From the NCBI RefSeq assembly GCF_000521485.1, contig NZ_BAVS01000002.1, forward strand, positions 103,820 through 167,819: a DNA stretch of 64,000 bases. Reading direction: 5' to 3'. This DNA comes from Gracilibacillus boraciitolerans JCM 21714. Its GTDB lineage: Bacteria; Bacillota; Bacilli; Bacillales; Amphibacillaceae. The notes beneath the pieces were generated by a model. It worked only from the letters and a program-made list of their open reading frames with translations. It was not told where the DNA came from and did no database searches. Positions 9,917 to 22,247 of this stretch are shown piece after piece; position 1 is the stretch's first letter, and every line of letters begins with the position of its first letter. Both the position numbers and the translations under genes were made by a program.

Positions 9917-10559
9917 TGACACTTTAGGCAAAGATAATTATTCTATTAAAAAGATTGTCGTACCAGGTGGTCCTGCCGGTCAATTAATGGAAGGAAGTAA
10001 ATTGGAAAATGGTATGATGTTTACGAAGGCTGCAGCGGAGGATCCAAATTTTGAAGCAATGTTACAATTTGTAGATTGGTTATTGTACAGTGATGAAGGA
10101 ACTGAATTTGCTAAATGGGGTGTTGAAGGCGAAACATTTACTAAAGAAGATGGTAACCGTCAACTCGCAGAAAATATTACCTTCCGTGGTATGAACCCAG
10201 ATGGTGAAGAAGATCTTCAAATAGATCATGGTTTCTCTGGTGGTAACTGGTCTTATGGTGGAACTACAGATTTATTATATTCTATGTTCAGTGAAGAAGA
10301 AATTGAATTTCAAAATGCAATGCACGAAACAAAAGAATTAATTCTTCCTGATCCACCAATTCGCTATGATGCTACACAGTTAGAGCAGTCTACATTATTG
10401 AGTACACCTATTAAAGATACAGTTGAATCAAACACATTAAAATTCATTATTGGCGATAGGAGTATGAATGAATGGGACACATATGTTCAAGAATTAGAAG
10501 CGCAGAACGTCCAAGGCTACTTAGATCTTGCTAATGAAGTTTATCAAAATACTAAATGA
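9912..10559 (+). pseudogene. Oligosaccharide-binding protein, C-terminal fragment
   Basis: About 215 codons, open to the stop, encode the C-terminal lobe of an LplA-type binding protein. Segments such as FAKWGVEGETFTKEDG parallel the WGGIEGETYEVEDDG region of the binding protein at 5894-7620, but the two are clearly different proteins. There is no signal peptide, lipobox or ribosome binding site, so the N-terminal part is missing. It is joined directly to the GH10 fragment near 9912-9920. A hairpin terminator follows, so this is the true 3' end of a transcription unit. The join is either a real deletion of several kb or an assembly error. Confidence 0.75.
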
Positions 10560-10569
10560 TATAGGAAGT

Positions 10570-10612
10570 AAATATAACACGGGGAAATAACTTTCTCCGT
10601 GTTATATTTCTT
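10570..10612 (+). terminator. Hairpin terminator after the binding-protein fragment
   Basis: AAATATAACACGG (10570-10582) and CCGTGTTATATTT (10597-10609) form a perfect 13-bp stem around a 14-base loop; the right arm ends in T-rich sequence. Confidence 0.7.
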
Positions 10613-10788
10613 ACAAGTGAAAAAAATTAAACATTAATAATCATGGTTTTAAAGTCATGATGAGTTATTAATTGACAATTGTTTTGTGTGCATAGGAACG
10701 AAATCTCAGAAAATCTATAGACAAGAAAGTACTACTATCTTTAAAGTAGTCAGAAATTATTATATGGAAGACAAAGGTGGAAATTGTA

Positions 10789-11574
10789 ATGGTCACAGTA
10801 CAGCAATTAATGGAGAGATTAAAAGAAGGTATTTCACCTTTGGAAGAAACTGTAGATACAGCAAAAATTTGGCGACCCTTCTCAGGAAGTTGAAAAAGTG
10901 GCTGTCACTTTTATGCCAACCTATCATGTCGTAAAAAAAGCGATAGACATAGGAGCTAATCTGCTAATTTGTCATGAAGGTGCCTTCTATAGTCATCATG
11001 ATAGTGAAATCAAATCATCTGCAATATTTAAGGAAAAAGAAAAGCTTATTAAAGATTCGGGTATCGTTATCTGTAGATACATGATTATATTCACCGTTAT
11101 CAGCCTGATGGCATTATGCAAGGAATGATAAGTGCATTAGGTTGGTCATCTTTTGTAAAAGAAAATTTTTCATCTTACTCCATTTTCGAAATACCTGAGC
11201 AAACTTTACTACAAGTTGTTCAGAGTATAAAACGACAATTACATCTAAAAAGTATACGTTATGTTGGAAATTTATCTACAAATATTTCTAAAGTTGGAAT
11301 TTGTGTAGGTTATAGAGGTAGTGGAACCATAACTATACCAATATTCACGGAAGAAGATGCAGATCTCGTTATTTATGGAGAAGGACCAGAATGGGAAACA
11401 CCTGAATTTATCAGAGATGCTATGGCAATGAAACGAAACAAAGCAGCCATTATACTTGGACATTTAGAAAGTGAAGAACCAGGGATGGCATATCTATCTG
11501 ATTATATTTCAAAGATATATCCTTGTTTACCTGTCGAATTTCTACCTACTGAAAATTGTATAAAAACCCTTTAG
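10789..11574 (+). CDS. Nif3-like (YqfO/DUF34) dinuclear-metal protein (two frameshifts)
   Basis: After restoring frame the protein is about 261 residues of the Nif3/YqfO family, a hexameric dinuclear-metal-binding fold of uncertain function. Recognisable parts are the N-terminal ETVDT, the LLICHEGAFYSHHD metal-site region and the C-terminal ILGHLESEEPGMAYLSDY. An A run near 10871 is one too long, and a C is missing near 11084 (YRYHDYIHRYQPDG expected). The start ATG 10789 follows AAGGTGG. This is the short form, without the insert found in Bacillus YqfO. Its position between the xylan module and the DUF624-GH2 operon is unusual for a general housekeeping protein. Confidence 0.75.
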
Positions 11575-11654
11575 TTTATAAGAAAAGCATAGCAATCATG
11601 ACAAAAATCATAGTAAAATGAACATATATAATAGAAGAAGGGGGGGTTTTTTAA

Positions 11655-12355
11655 ATGAACGATAATCAGATGGGATTTTTTCGTTTTTCTAATTATGTTT
11701 ATTGGTTGATTATTTTAAATATTTTATTTGTTGTTGCCAACAGTATATTATTTGCAGCGTTGATTACACTTATACCTACTATCTCTAATGCGATTCTATA
11801 TTATATAGCATTTATACCAACAGGCCCCGCACTTGCTGCATTATTTCATAGTTTAAGACTAGCTAAAGAAAAAGATTTATCTCCGGTGCAAGTATTTTGG
11901 GGGGCATATAAGGAAAACTATAAGGATGTTTTAAAAGTCTGGCTTCCAATTATTACGGTGTTTTTCATTTTGCTTGTAGATATACAATATTTTAATCAGT
12001 CACCAACATTATTAAATCAAATATTAAACGGGATATTCCTAGTGGCAATATTTATGCTTGTGATATTTTCTATATATGCCTTAGTAATCACAACACATTA
12101 TAAATTCAGATTGCGAGATATTTATCGTCTGTCCGGTTTTTACTTGTTAACATGGATTAAAAGAACAACTGGCAATATAGCAATTCTCTTTTTAACGGTA
12201 GTTTGATGTTTTTTACGTCTGATTTTATTATTATCTTTGTTAGTAGCCTAGTAGCATGGTTTTTAATGCTTAATACCAAACCAATCATACAGGACGTAAA
12301 AATAAAATTTGTAAAAACGGAAGAAAATCATACTACAGAAACTGTAAAAGAATAA
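11655..12355 (+). CDS. DUF624 (YesL-type) membrane protein, second copy (one frameshift)
   Basis: About 233 residues with five to six hydrophobic helices and the family layout (two N-terminal helices, FIPTGPALAALFHSLRLAKE turn, FWGAYKENYKDVLKVW). The ATG follows GAAGGGGGGG. One T is missing near 12203; restoring it extends the protein by about 50 residues to KTEENHTTETVKE. It starts an apparent operon with the GH2 gene 26 bases downstream, so it is linked to galactoside metabolism rather than directly to a YesM/YesN pair. The molecular role of the family is unknown. Confidence 0.8.
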
Positions 12356-12381
12356 TTTGAAGAGAAAGTGATGGTGAAAGA

Positions 12382-15300
12382 ATGCTAAATCAAACAACAC
12401 TTTTTAACAATAGCTGGTTATTCGCTAAAAGTGACTTAAATGAATCAACAAGCAGCAGTCTGAAATTCTCTCCAGTAGAAATTCCCCCCCATGACTGGTT
12501 AATATATGATACGAATAATTTACGTGAAGACAGTATCGGATGGTATAAAAAAGTATATGAATATAATCCATCATTAGAAAAGGATATACTACTAACTTTT
12601 GAAGGGGTTTACATGGATTCTGTTTTATATGTAAATGATCAAAAGGTCGGCGAATGGAAATATGGGTATTCGAAATTCGAGTATAATATTACCGATTTTC
12701 TTATTAAAGGAACAAATCAACTTTTAATGAAAGTTACATATCAAAGTCCAAACAGCAGATGGTATACAGGTGCAGGAATTTATCGAGATGTATGGTTGAA
12801 AGAAAGAAGCGAAAATTATATTGAGACAGATGGAATATATGTTTCTACGTTTAAAGAAAATGAAAAGTGGAGAGTAGAGATAGATACAAGTTTATCTGTT
12901 GCTGAGTCTTTAATGTTAAGACATACTCTGCGAAAAGATGGAATAGTTGTTACCCAGACGGTGAGTGATTTGAAAGCGAAACAGATGATCGACCAAGCAG
13001 TTTTGGCGATTGATTATCCTGAACTATGGGATATTAATAAACCAAATTTATATGAACTAACTACAACTTTAGAAACAAAATCAAATAGCCAAATAATAGA
13101 GTCTCAAACCCAAAATATAGGTTTTAAACACGTAGTATTTGATACTGATAGAGGTTTCTTTTTAAATGGGCAACATATGAAAATATATGGAGTCAATGAA
13201 CATCATGATTTGGGTGCATTAGGAGCAGCAATAAATATCCATGCCTTAAGACGTAGGATGCAAATATTAAAGGAAATGGGTGTAAATGCTATCCGTACCG
13301 CTCATAATATGCCAGCTAAAGAAATGATGATGCTTGCTGACGAAATGGGCTTTCTAATTGTAACAGAAGCATTTGATATGTGGGAAAGATCCAAAACTCG
13401 CTATGATTATGCGCGTTTCTTTAAAGAATGGCACAAAAAAGATATAGCATCATGGGTGAAACGTGATCGCAATCATGTAAGTCTTATTATGTGGAGTATT
13501 GGTAATGAGATCTATGATACACATGCAGATGAAAGAGGACAGCAATTAACACAGTTACTAATGGATGCAGTTTATCAATTCGACCCAAGAAAAATGCGGT
13601 TGTTACGATTGGATCCAATTATATGCCTTGGAAAAATGCTCAGGAATGTGCTGATATTATCAAGTTAGCTGGATATAATTATGGTGAGAAGTATTATGAA
13701 GAGCATCACAAAGAACATCCAGATTGGGTGATTTATGGTAGTGAAACCGTAGCGGTTGTTCAAAGCCGTGGTGTTTACCATTTCCCCCCCTATGATAAAC
13801 CGATTTTAGCAGATGATGATCAGCATTGTTCCTCATTAGGAAATAGTGCGACAAGCTGGGGGTGCAAAATCAATCGAAGCAGCTTTGATTAAAGAAAGAA
13901 ATACTATCTTTTCTTTAGGCCAATTTATCTGGAGTGGATTTGATTATATAGGAGAACCTACACCCTATCATACAAAAAACGCTTATTTTGGTTCTATTGA
14001 CACAGCGACCTTTAAGAAAGACTCCTATTTCTTATATCAATCTGCATGGACGGATTACAAGAAAGCGCCAATGATTCATATTTTCCCATATTGATTTTAA
14101 TGAAGGGCAAATAATTGATGTAAGGGTAGCTACAAATGCACCTAGAGTCGAGTTATTACTTAATGGTCAATCTTTAGGCATTCAGGAAATTAACCATACA
14201 CATGGTGATAAAATCTCTGGTTGGTGGAAAGTTCCCTATCAGAAAGGAATCCTGGAAGCCTATGCTTATGATGAAGAAGGAAACGTTATCGCTCAAGATC
14301 AAAAACGATCTTTTGGTGATCCATCAGAAATCATACTTACAACTTCTAATACAACACTACAAGCAGACGGAGTAGATCTTGCTTTTATTGAAATAGGTAT
14401 GATTAATCAAAAAGGTAATCCTGTCGAAAACGCAAATAACCGTGTGACCGTCAAAGTTGATGGCGCAGGACGTTTGATTGGATTAGATAATGGGGGGGAT
14501 CAAACCGATTATGATCAGTACAAAGGAATAAGTAGACGATTATTTAATGGTAAATTAATGGCGATCGTTGCAACCACTTTTGAAGCAGGTCTTATTCACG
14601 TTAAGGTGACTTCGCCAACATTACCAGAAGCATCTCTAGAGTTAACAGCTTGCAGTCCTGAGGAGAAGCTGCCAAATAAAAACCCAATTACTTCTAATCA
14701 GCCATCAGCTATATTAACCGGTCAGCAAAACGAAATTCCTGTTCGTAAAATAGAAATAAGCTCAGATAATGGCCAATTTCTAAATGACAAACAGCCTACA
14801 GCTAATGTCATTGCCACCCTTTCTCCTACGAACACAGATTACCAGGAGGTAGAGTGGAGTGTTGTAAATGATGTAGGAATTGATTCCAATATAGCTTCGA
14901 TCCAACCAAACGGACAGCAAGCAATGGTTACAGCATTTGGTGACGGGGGGGATTTCCGTGTCAGGTGTACAAGTAGAAATGGTAAAAATACTATTAATTT
15001 AATCTCTGAACTGGAATTTAAAGCAAAAGGATTGGGAACTGCTTATAAAGATCCCTATTCCTTTATCTCTGCAGGTTTGTACGATGAACATGAAGGCGAA
15101 TTAACAAATGGTAACGAACGAGGTGTCGCTACAAGTAGAGATGGTGAATCACAAGTAGGCTTTCGAGATATTGATTTTGGTAAAGAAGGATCTGATAAAG
15201 TCACGATCTCAATTTTTGCTTTATCAAGTGAACCATACGAGCTTCAAATCTGGGAAGGTATGCCGGGGGGGGAATCATCTAGTACCTTGTTAGCAGATGC

Positions 15301-15808
15301 CATTTATCAGAAGGAATCAAAATGGAATGTCTATCAGGAAGAAATATTTAGCTTATCGAAGAAATTAAAAGGTGTTACCTCGTTATCATTTGTAACTAAT
15401 AAGAAGATGCATATCAAAGGATTTTGTTTCGAAAAGCAAAATAGAGCTTTTGAGCAAAACTACGCGGTGGATGCAGACAAAATATATGGTGATCATTTTA
15501 CCAAATTAGCAGACCGTGTCGAGCAAATTGGTAATAATGTTTCCTTTGATTTTGAAGGTTTAGATTTTGGTGAAAAAGGAGCCACACAAATCGTGCTCTA
15601 TGGACATTCACCAATCGATAAAAATTCCATCCATATTCGCTGTTTTGATGGGGAAGAAGAAACAGCGAATATTCTAGAATTCAATCACACAGAGCAATAT
15701 CAGAAAAAAATCTTTCCGATAACTAAAGTGACAGGCATCCAAAATATTTCGATCATTTTCTTGCCTGGATCGAATTTTAATTTAAGCTGGTTTCAATTTA
15801 AAGAGTGA
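12382..15808 (+). CDS. GH2 beta-galactosidase-like enzyme with DUF4982 and C-terminal binding modules (three frameshifts)
   Basis: About 1140 residues after correction. In order: a sugar-binding jelly roll starting with the IPPHDWL motif, an immunoglobulin-like domain, a TIM barrel with acid/base Glu in MWSIGNEIYD and probable nucleophile Glu in IYGSETVAVV, then SLGQFIWSGFDYIGEPTPY, a DUF4982-like region, and two similar C-terminal beta modules (DFGKEGSDK and DFGEKGATQ) that look like carbohydrate-binding domains. Frame breaks are a short A run near 13590, a G run one too long near 13856, and two missing G near 14090 (PYWDFNEG expected). No signal peptide is visible, so the likely substrates are imported beta-galactosides. 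Several GG and PP pairs reflect over-long runs. Confidence 0.85.
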
Positions 15809-15876
15809 AAGGTAATTTTTTTGTTTATTTGTATTTAGTAACAATGAAAGTAATTCAAGAGATAAATTATATTTGT

Positions 15877-15896
15877 TATAATTGAAAACGATACCA
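15877..15896 (+). promoter_or_regulatory. Minus-10 box with overlapping cre-like operator, GH42 operon
   Basis: TATAAT at 15877-15882 is followed at once by TGAAAACGATACCA (15883-15896), which matches 13 of 14 positions of the cre consensus. An operator at the start of transcription, about 80 bases before the GH42 ATG, would repress the GH42-GH2-GH31 operon. The same GAAAACG-ATAC core also occurs near 34294, so a LacI-type repressor is an alternative binder. No good minus-35 is visible. Confidence 0.55.
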
Positions 15897-15976
15897 TTTT
15901 TGCTAAACTAACGTAAAAGACAACGAAAAAACAATTCGTTTAAAATAATTATTCAAAAGGTAGAGGAGGAAGCAAC

Positions 15977-18007
15977 ATGATTAATGAAAATTTACCGAAG
16001 ATTTGGTATGGCGGAGACTATAATCCAGAGCAATGGGATCACGAAACAGTATCAGAGGATTTGCGTATGTTTAAATTGGCTGGAATAGATGTGGCCACCG
16101 TTAATGTGTTCTCATGGGCGTTGAATCAAACGGATGAAAACACCTACGATTTTACCTGGTTAGATGAAACAATCGAGCGATTATATAAAAATGGTGTTTA
16201 TATTTGTTTAGCGACAAGTACAGCAGCACACCCAGCATGGATGGCAAAGAAATATCCTGATGTACGCAGAGTGGATTTTGAAGGAAAGAAAAGACAGTTT
16301 GGTGGACGTCATAACTCCTGTCCCAATAGTCCAACCTATCGTAAGTATGCGGAGAGAATAGCTGAGAAACTGGCAGAACGTTATAAGGATCATCCAGCAG
16401 TATTGATATGGCATGTATCAAATGAGTATGGTGGTTATTGTTATTGTGACAATTGTCAAAAGTCTTTTCGTGTTTGGCTAAAAGACAGATATGGAACACT
16501 GGAAGCGGTGAATGAAGCTTGGAATACTCGTTTTTGGGGACATACTTTTTATGAGTGGGATGAAATAGTTGCTCCCAATGGTTTAAGTGAAGAATGGCAA
16601 GGTGGACGCAACACAAATTTTCAAGGAATATCATTAGATTATCGCCGTTTTCAGTCTGATAGTTTATTAGATGTCTTTAAATTAGAACGAGATGTACTGA
16701 AGAAGCATACACCTAACATTCCGGTTACAACCAATTTAATGGGTCTCTATCCTGAGCTTGATTACTTTAAATGGGGGGAAAGAGATGGATGTTGTTTCAT
16801 GGGATAACTATCCTTCCATTGATACTCCAGTTAGTATGACGGCAATGACACATGACTTGATGCGTGGTTTACGAAGTGGTCAGCCATTTATGTTGATGGA
16901 ACAAACCCCTTCCCAGCAAAATTGGCAGCCATATAATGCATTAAAACGCCCTGGTGTAATGAAATTATGGAGTTATCAAGCCGTGGCACATGGAGCTGAC
17001 ACAGTCATGTTTTTCCAACTAAGACGCTCAAGAGGCGCAACAGAGAAATACCATGGTGCGGTGATCGAACACGTTGGCCATGAACATACGCGAGTATTTA
17101 AAGAATCAGCTGAATTAGGCCAGGAGCTAATCAAACTAGAAGATAAACTTATTGATAGTCGTGTCCAGGCAAAAGTAGCCATCGTTTTTGATTGGGAGAA
17201 TCGTTGGGCCATACAGCTATCAAGTGGACCATCTGTTGCGTTAGATTATGTGAAAGAAGTGCATAAGTATTATGATGCCTTTTATCAAAACAATATTGCG
17301 GTAGACATGATCAGTGTCGAAGAAGATCTCGGTCAATATGACATCGTAATTGCACCTGTTTTGTATATGGTGAAAGAAGGACATGCAGATCGCTTAAAAC
17401 AATTTGTGAAAAATGGCGGTACTTTTGTCACCACTTTCTTTAGCGGAATTGTCAATGAAAATGATCTGGTAACGTTGGGTGGATATCCAGGCGAATTACG
17501 AGACTTAGTAGGTATATGGGCAGAAGAAATTGATGCATTAGAGCCGTCACATTACAATGAAATTGTTTTCGAACGATCATTCGGTAAATTAAGCGACACC
17601 TATAAATGTAATATTCTTTTTGATTTAATTCATGCCGAAACGGCAGAAGTACTTGCCACATATGGAGCTGACTTCTATCAGGGTATGCCTGTACTGACTA
17701 GAAATAAGTATGGGGGGGAAGGGGGGAAGCTTATTATGTTGCTTCAAGTCCAGATCAGGCCTTTGTGCAGGATTTTGTAGATACCATTAGTGAAATAAAA
17801 AATCTTCATGGGGAATTAACATCCGCTAAAGGCGTGGAAGTTATTGCTAGAGAAAAACACGGAGAAAAAATACTTTTTGTTATGAATCATAATGCAGAAA
17901 CAGCAACCTTTGATACTGGAGATTTGACGCTGGAAGATCAATTGACAGGTGAAACATATAATGGTTCGGTTGTAATACAAGCGAGAGGTGTATTGATACT
18001 AAAATAA
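15977..18007 (+). CDS. GH42 beta-galactosidase (two frameshifts)
   Basis: About 676 residues after correction. The start IWYGGDYNPEQW is typical of GH42. Acid/base Glu lies in WHVSNEYGGYC, followed by the metal-binding CYCDNC cluster. Nucleophile Glu lies in PFMLMEQTPSQQNW. A beta-galactosidase trimerisation domain and a small C-terminal domain follow. It hydrolyses beta-galactosides or possibly alpha-L-arabinopyranosides in the cytoplasm (no signal peptide). The G run at 16789 has six bases where five restore KWGKEMDVVSWDNYPS. Near 17722 six G replace four. The two errors add up to three, so the ends share a frame. The start follows GAGGAGGAAG. It is first in an operon with GH2 and GH31 genes. 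Confidence 0.92.
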
Positions 18008-18041
18008 TAAAAGGTTTTTCTTTGCGGAGAGGAGTTTACAC

Positions 18042-19735
18042 ATGATACGAACGTTTGATCAGCATACGATTCGCCAAATAAAGGAATTATCTGGTTTATG
18101 GGAATTCCAGCCGATCAAAAAAGTACAGCCATTACCTGAAGAATATAACTATCAACTACCCGTACCCAGTTGTTGGGAGATGCATCCAGACTTTTTGACA
18201 TACAGAGGATTAGCTGCCTTTCGAAAAAAAGTAAATATCGACCAAGCAGGTACGATTCAGTTGGAATTCAAAGGTGTCAGTCATACCGCTATCGTGTACT
18301 TTGATGGAGTAGAAAAAACGACACATTATAATGCATATACTCCATTTAAAGTAGTGATTCCTAATGTTAGTAAAGGAGAACATGAGGTTGTTGTAGTAGT
18401 GGATAATCGTTTCATAGAAAACTCATCCTTGCATATTCCTAATGATTATTACACATATGGTGGCATTATTCGACCTGTTGTACTTGAAGAAGTGTCAGAG
18501 GTTTTTATTAATCGAATCGAATGTATTCCAATTAAAGAACAGGATCAATGGTTCTTAGATGTGAGCGTTTGGATTCAAAATATTTCTGCCTATCAAAGGA
18601 AAGTGCTAGTAAAAGGCTCAGTAGCTAGTCGAACCTTTGACATGGATTCTGTGCAAGTGGATCCAACTCGCGAAGTTATATTGAAAAGCAGAATTTTTAT
18701 TGAAAATGTAGTGGAATGGACTCCCAGTCAGCCAACACTCTATCATGTGACAATACAATTAGTTGAAGCAGATAATGATGATATGATCGATGATCAAGTG
18801 GAACGAGTTGGTTTTCGTACAATCACAACAGAAAATGAAGCCATTCAACTTAATGGGGGGGAGAAAGTCCTTATTAAAGGATTTAATCGACATGAAGATC
18901 ACCCGACAGTTGGAGCGTCGATACCCTTTTCATTAATAGTGAAGGATTTAGAATTAATAAGGGATATGGGTGGCAATGCTATCCGTACCAGCCATTATCC
19001 TAATGATGAGTTATTTCTTGATTTGTGTGATGAAATGGGATTTCTTGTATGGGAAGAGAATCATGCACGTGGTTTAAGTTTAGAGCGTATGCAGCATCCT
19101 TTATTTCGTGAACAGTGTGAACAGGTTAATAAAGAAATGGTGGAAAACCATATCAATCACCCAAGTATTATTATGTGGGGAATATTGAATGAGTGTGCAA
19201 GTAATACCGAAGAGGGTAGAGAAATGTATAAAGAACAATTAGAGCAAATCCGAGCGATGGATCAGAGCCGTCCTTTAACATTTGCCAGTCATCAACGTGA
19301 TAAAGAATTATGTTTTGACTTAGTAGATATTGTTTCATTTAATTTGTATCCCGGATGGTATACCGACGAGAATCCAAGTGAATTGGCAGATCAAGCAAGA
19401 AGATGGCAGATCAGCTAGGTGGCAAAGGGAAACCAATGATAATGAGTGAGTTTGGGGCGGACGGCTTATATGGCTACAGATCTCCCAATCAGGTAAAAGG
19501 TACGGAAGAAAGACAAGCTGAGATAATCGAAGAGAATTTAAAAGCATATGAGAGCAAGGAATATTTATCAGGCATGTTTATTTGGCAATTTTCAGACTGC
19601 CGTGTTACAGAAGAAAAATGGTTTAAAACACGTTCCGGAACGCTAAATAATAAAGGAATTGTCGATATGTACCGCCGTCCAAAATTGGCATATAACGTAG
19701 TGAAAAAGAGATGGAAGAGGAGCGAGAACGAATGA
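18042..19735 (+). CDS. GH2 enzyme, beta-glucuronidase/beta-galactosidase type (one frameshift)
   Basis: About 565 residues: N-terminal sugar-binding jelly roll (VPSCWEMHPDFLTYRG), immunoglobulin-like domain, and TIM barrel with acid/base Glu in IIMWGILNECASN and nucleophile Glu in MIMSEFGADGLYGY. The tail GIVDMYRRPKLAYNVVKKRW is typical of short GH2 enzymes related to UidA. A missing A near 19397 splits the frame. The precise substrate (beta-glucuronide, beta-galactoside or another) cannot be fixed by reading. ATG 18042 follows GGAGAGGAG. The stop codon overlaps the start of the GH31 gene (ATGA), so translation is coupled, and both probably act on the same heteroxylan or xyloglucan fragments. 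Confidence 0.8.
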
Positions 19736-22008
19736 AATTTACAGATGGAAATTGGCTTGTAAGAGAAGGATATGTAATACATTTTCCAAAAATAATTCAT
19801 GAAGTAGTAGAAATAGATGGTGCTGTTACCCTTTATGCACCTTGTAAATATTTGAATCATCGGGGTGATACACTGGACGGTCCATTGCTAACTATTAAAA
19901 TATCGACACCGATCGATGATGTGTTACGGATACAAACATGGCATTTTAAAGGGGGGAAAAGAAAAATATCCAAACTTTGAAGTGCTTGATGAATCAAAGT
20001 CTATTCATTTGGAAGAGTCAAATGATAGCATAAGCTTTGCGACTGGGGGGGAACTGCAGCTTACAATTTCTAAAAGTGATTTTTCTTTATCATTTGAAAA
20101 TGCTGCTGGACTGTTAACGAAGGCAGATGGTAAAGGAATGGCATGGATTGAGGGGCCAGAAGATAAAACATATATGCGTGGGCAGCTTCGCTTAGGAGTT
20201 GGGGAGCACCTATATGGACTTGGAGAACGTTTCACTCCATTTGTGAAAAATGGTCAATCCGTCGATATTTGGAATAGAGACGGTGGAACCAGCTCAGAAC
20301 AATCGTACAAAAATATTCCCTTTTATTTAAGTAGTAAAGGTTATGGAATCTTTGTGAATCATCCTGAAGAAGTAAGCTTTGAATTAGGATCTGAAACCGT
20401 ATCACGGTCTCAATTTAGTGTCGAAGGGGAATATTTAGATTATTATTTTATTAATGGTCCAACACCGAAGAAGGTTGTTAGTCGCTATACCGAACTAACA
20501 GGTAAGCCGGCATTACCACCAGCATGGTCCTTTGGCTTATGGTTATCGACTTCTTTTACAACAAAATATAATGAAGAAACAGTAACCCATTTTGTTGATG
20601 GCATGGCTGAAAGGGGGGGCATTCCATTAAGTGTTTTCCATTTTGATTGTTTCTGGATGAAGGAATTTGAATGGAGTAATTTTATTTGGGATCGTCGTAA
20701 CTTTCCTGATCCAGAGGCAATGTTAAAACGCTTAAAGAATAAAGGTTTAAAAATATGTGTTTGGATTAACCCGTATATAGCTCAAAAGTCTCCATTATTT
20801 GATGAAGGAATGGAAAAAGGCTACTTGATTAAAAAGTCTAATGGAGATGTATGGCAATGGGATCGTTGGCAAGCTGGAATGGGCATTGTTGATTTTACCA
20901 ATCCAGACGCATGCAAATGGTTCCAAGCCAAATTAAAAGTTTTACTCGATATGGGTGTGGATGCGTTTAAGACAGACTTTGGTGAACGTATTCCAACAGA
21001 TGTTGTTTACTTTGATGGATCGAACCCGGATAAAATGCATAATTATTATGCATATAAATATAATGAAGTGGTGTTTGATTTATTAAAAGAAGAACAAGGT
21101 GAAAACGAAGCAATTGTGTTTGCTCGTTCTGCGACAACAGGCGGTCAGAAATTCCCAGTCCACTGGGGGGGTGGTGATTGTGACTCGACGTATGAAGCGA
21201 TGGCGGAGAGCCTGCGTGGAGGATTATCATTAACAACTTCAGGCTTTGGTTATTGGAGTCATGATATTGGTGGTTTTGAAAACACGGCAACACCAGATGT
21301 GTTCAAGCGTTGGACAGCATTTGGTTTACTTTCCAGTCATAGTCGTTTTCATGGCAGTTCCTCTTATCGCGTGCCATGGAATTTTGATGAGGAAGCAGTC
21401 GAAGTGGCCAAGCACTTTACAAAGCTTAAGAATAGCTTGATGCCATATCTATACGGCCAAGCAGTCGAAAATAATCAATCAGGTGTACCTGTTATGCGTG
21501 CCATGTTATTAGAATTTCCAGAGGATTCCTTGTGTGAAACATTAGATCGTCAGTATATGTTAGGGGGGGATTCCATTTTAGTAGCACCCATTTTTAATGA
21601 GGAAAGTTTAGGATCTTTCTATCTGCCACAGGGTAGATGGACACATCTTCTAACAGGTGAGGTTGTAGAAGGTGGTAAATGGATCAAAGAGAAATATGAT
21701 TATTTCAGTCTGCCACTTTTTGTTCGTTCTAATACTATTCTGCCGATGGGTACGAGAGAGGATAATCCAGTATATGATTATGCGGATGGGTAATCTTTAA
21801 AATTTATAGTCTTGATAATAATCAAAAGGTAACAAAAAGCATTGTTAATGCTAAAGGTGAGGCAATCGGCGCTGTAATGGCGATTCGCCAAGGGCAAACG
21901 ATAAATGTTACGACATCAGGATTAGATAAACCTTATCATGTAGAAGTAGTGGGACATAAAAAAGTTTCAGCAAAAGCTGGTGAGGAAACACTGTTAATCA
22001 ATTTGTAA
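19732..22008 (+). CDS. yicI: GH31 alpha-xylosidase, YicI type (two frameshifts)
   Basis: About 758 residues, close to the usual 770 of YicI. The N-terminus MKFTDGNWLVREGY matches YicI-type alpha-xylosidases. The barrel has FHFDCFWMKEFEW, nucleophile Asp in AFKTDFGERIPTDV, and acid/base Asp in the VHWGGDC motif, read here with an extra Gly. It removes alpha-1,6-xylose from xyloglucan oligosaccharides such as isoprimeverose. A G run near 19953 is one too long, and near 21788 one G is missing; restoring it (YADGVIFKIYSLD) adds about 70 residues and moves the stop to 22008. Several Gly-Gly pairs (LGGDSILVAP, AERGGIPLS) are one Gly longer than expected. A good terminator follows. Confidence 0.92.
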
Positions 22009-22014
22009 AACAAT

Positions 22015-22045
22015 GGTGACCAAGTAAGAGCCTGGTCACCTTTTT
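22015..22045 (+). terminator. Rho-independent terminator after GH31
   Basis: GGTGACCA (22015-22022) pairs with TGGTCACC (22033-22040), followed by five T. It ends the GH42-GH2-GH31 operon. Confidence 0.85.
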
Positions 22046-22141
22046 CAATAATTAATAGGAACTAACGTGTTTGATCGCTTGTTCTTATCATTAGCTAGAT
22101 AGTTTTTTAGTCTGCAAAATTGCATTGAAAAAAGGGTTGAG

Positions 22142-22247
22142 TGCATAGAAAGAGGTAGATAGTTTGCATAAGTTCAGCAAAAAGCAGTAGAAATGCATAG
22201 AAAGGGAAGCTTAGTCTGCATAAGTTCAGCAAGAAGTAGTAGATATG
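22142..22247 (+). repeat. 53-bp tandem repeat, two copies
   Basis: Two diverged copies of about 53 bases start with GCATAGAAAG at 22142 and 22195, and share TGCATAAGTTCAGCAA and AGTAGTAGA-like segments. A shorter third piece (TTAATAGTCTGCAAAGGAT) follows at 22260-22278, and another TTTAGTCTGCAAAATTGCAT piece precedes them. The 365-base gap holds no gene that I can support. Confidence 0.6.

Noticed and set aside
10672..10700. TTGACA as a minus-35 for the Nif3-like gene
   Set aside because: No acceptable minus-10 lies 16-18 bases downstream.
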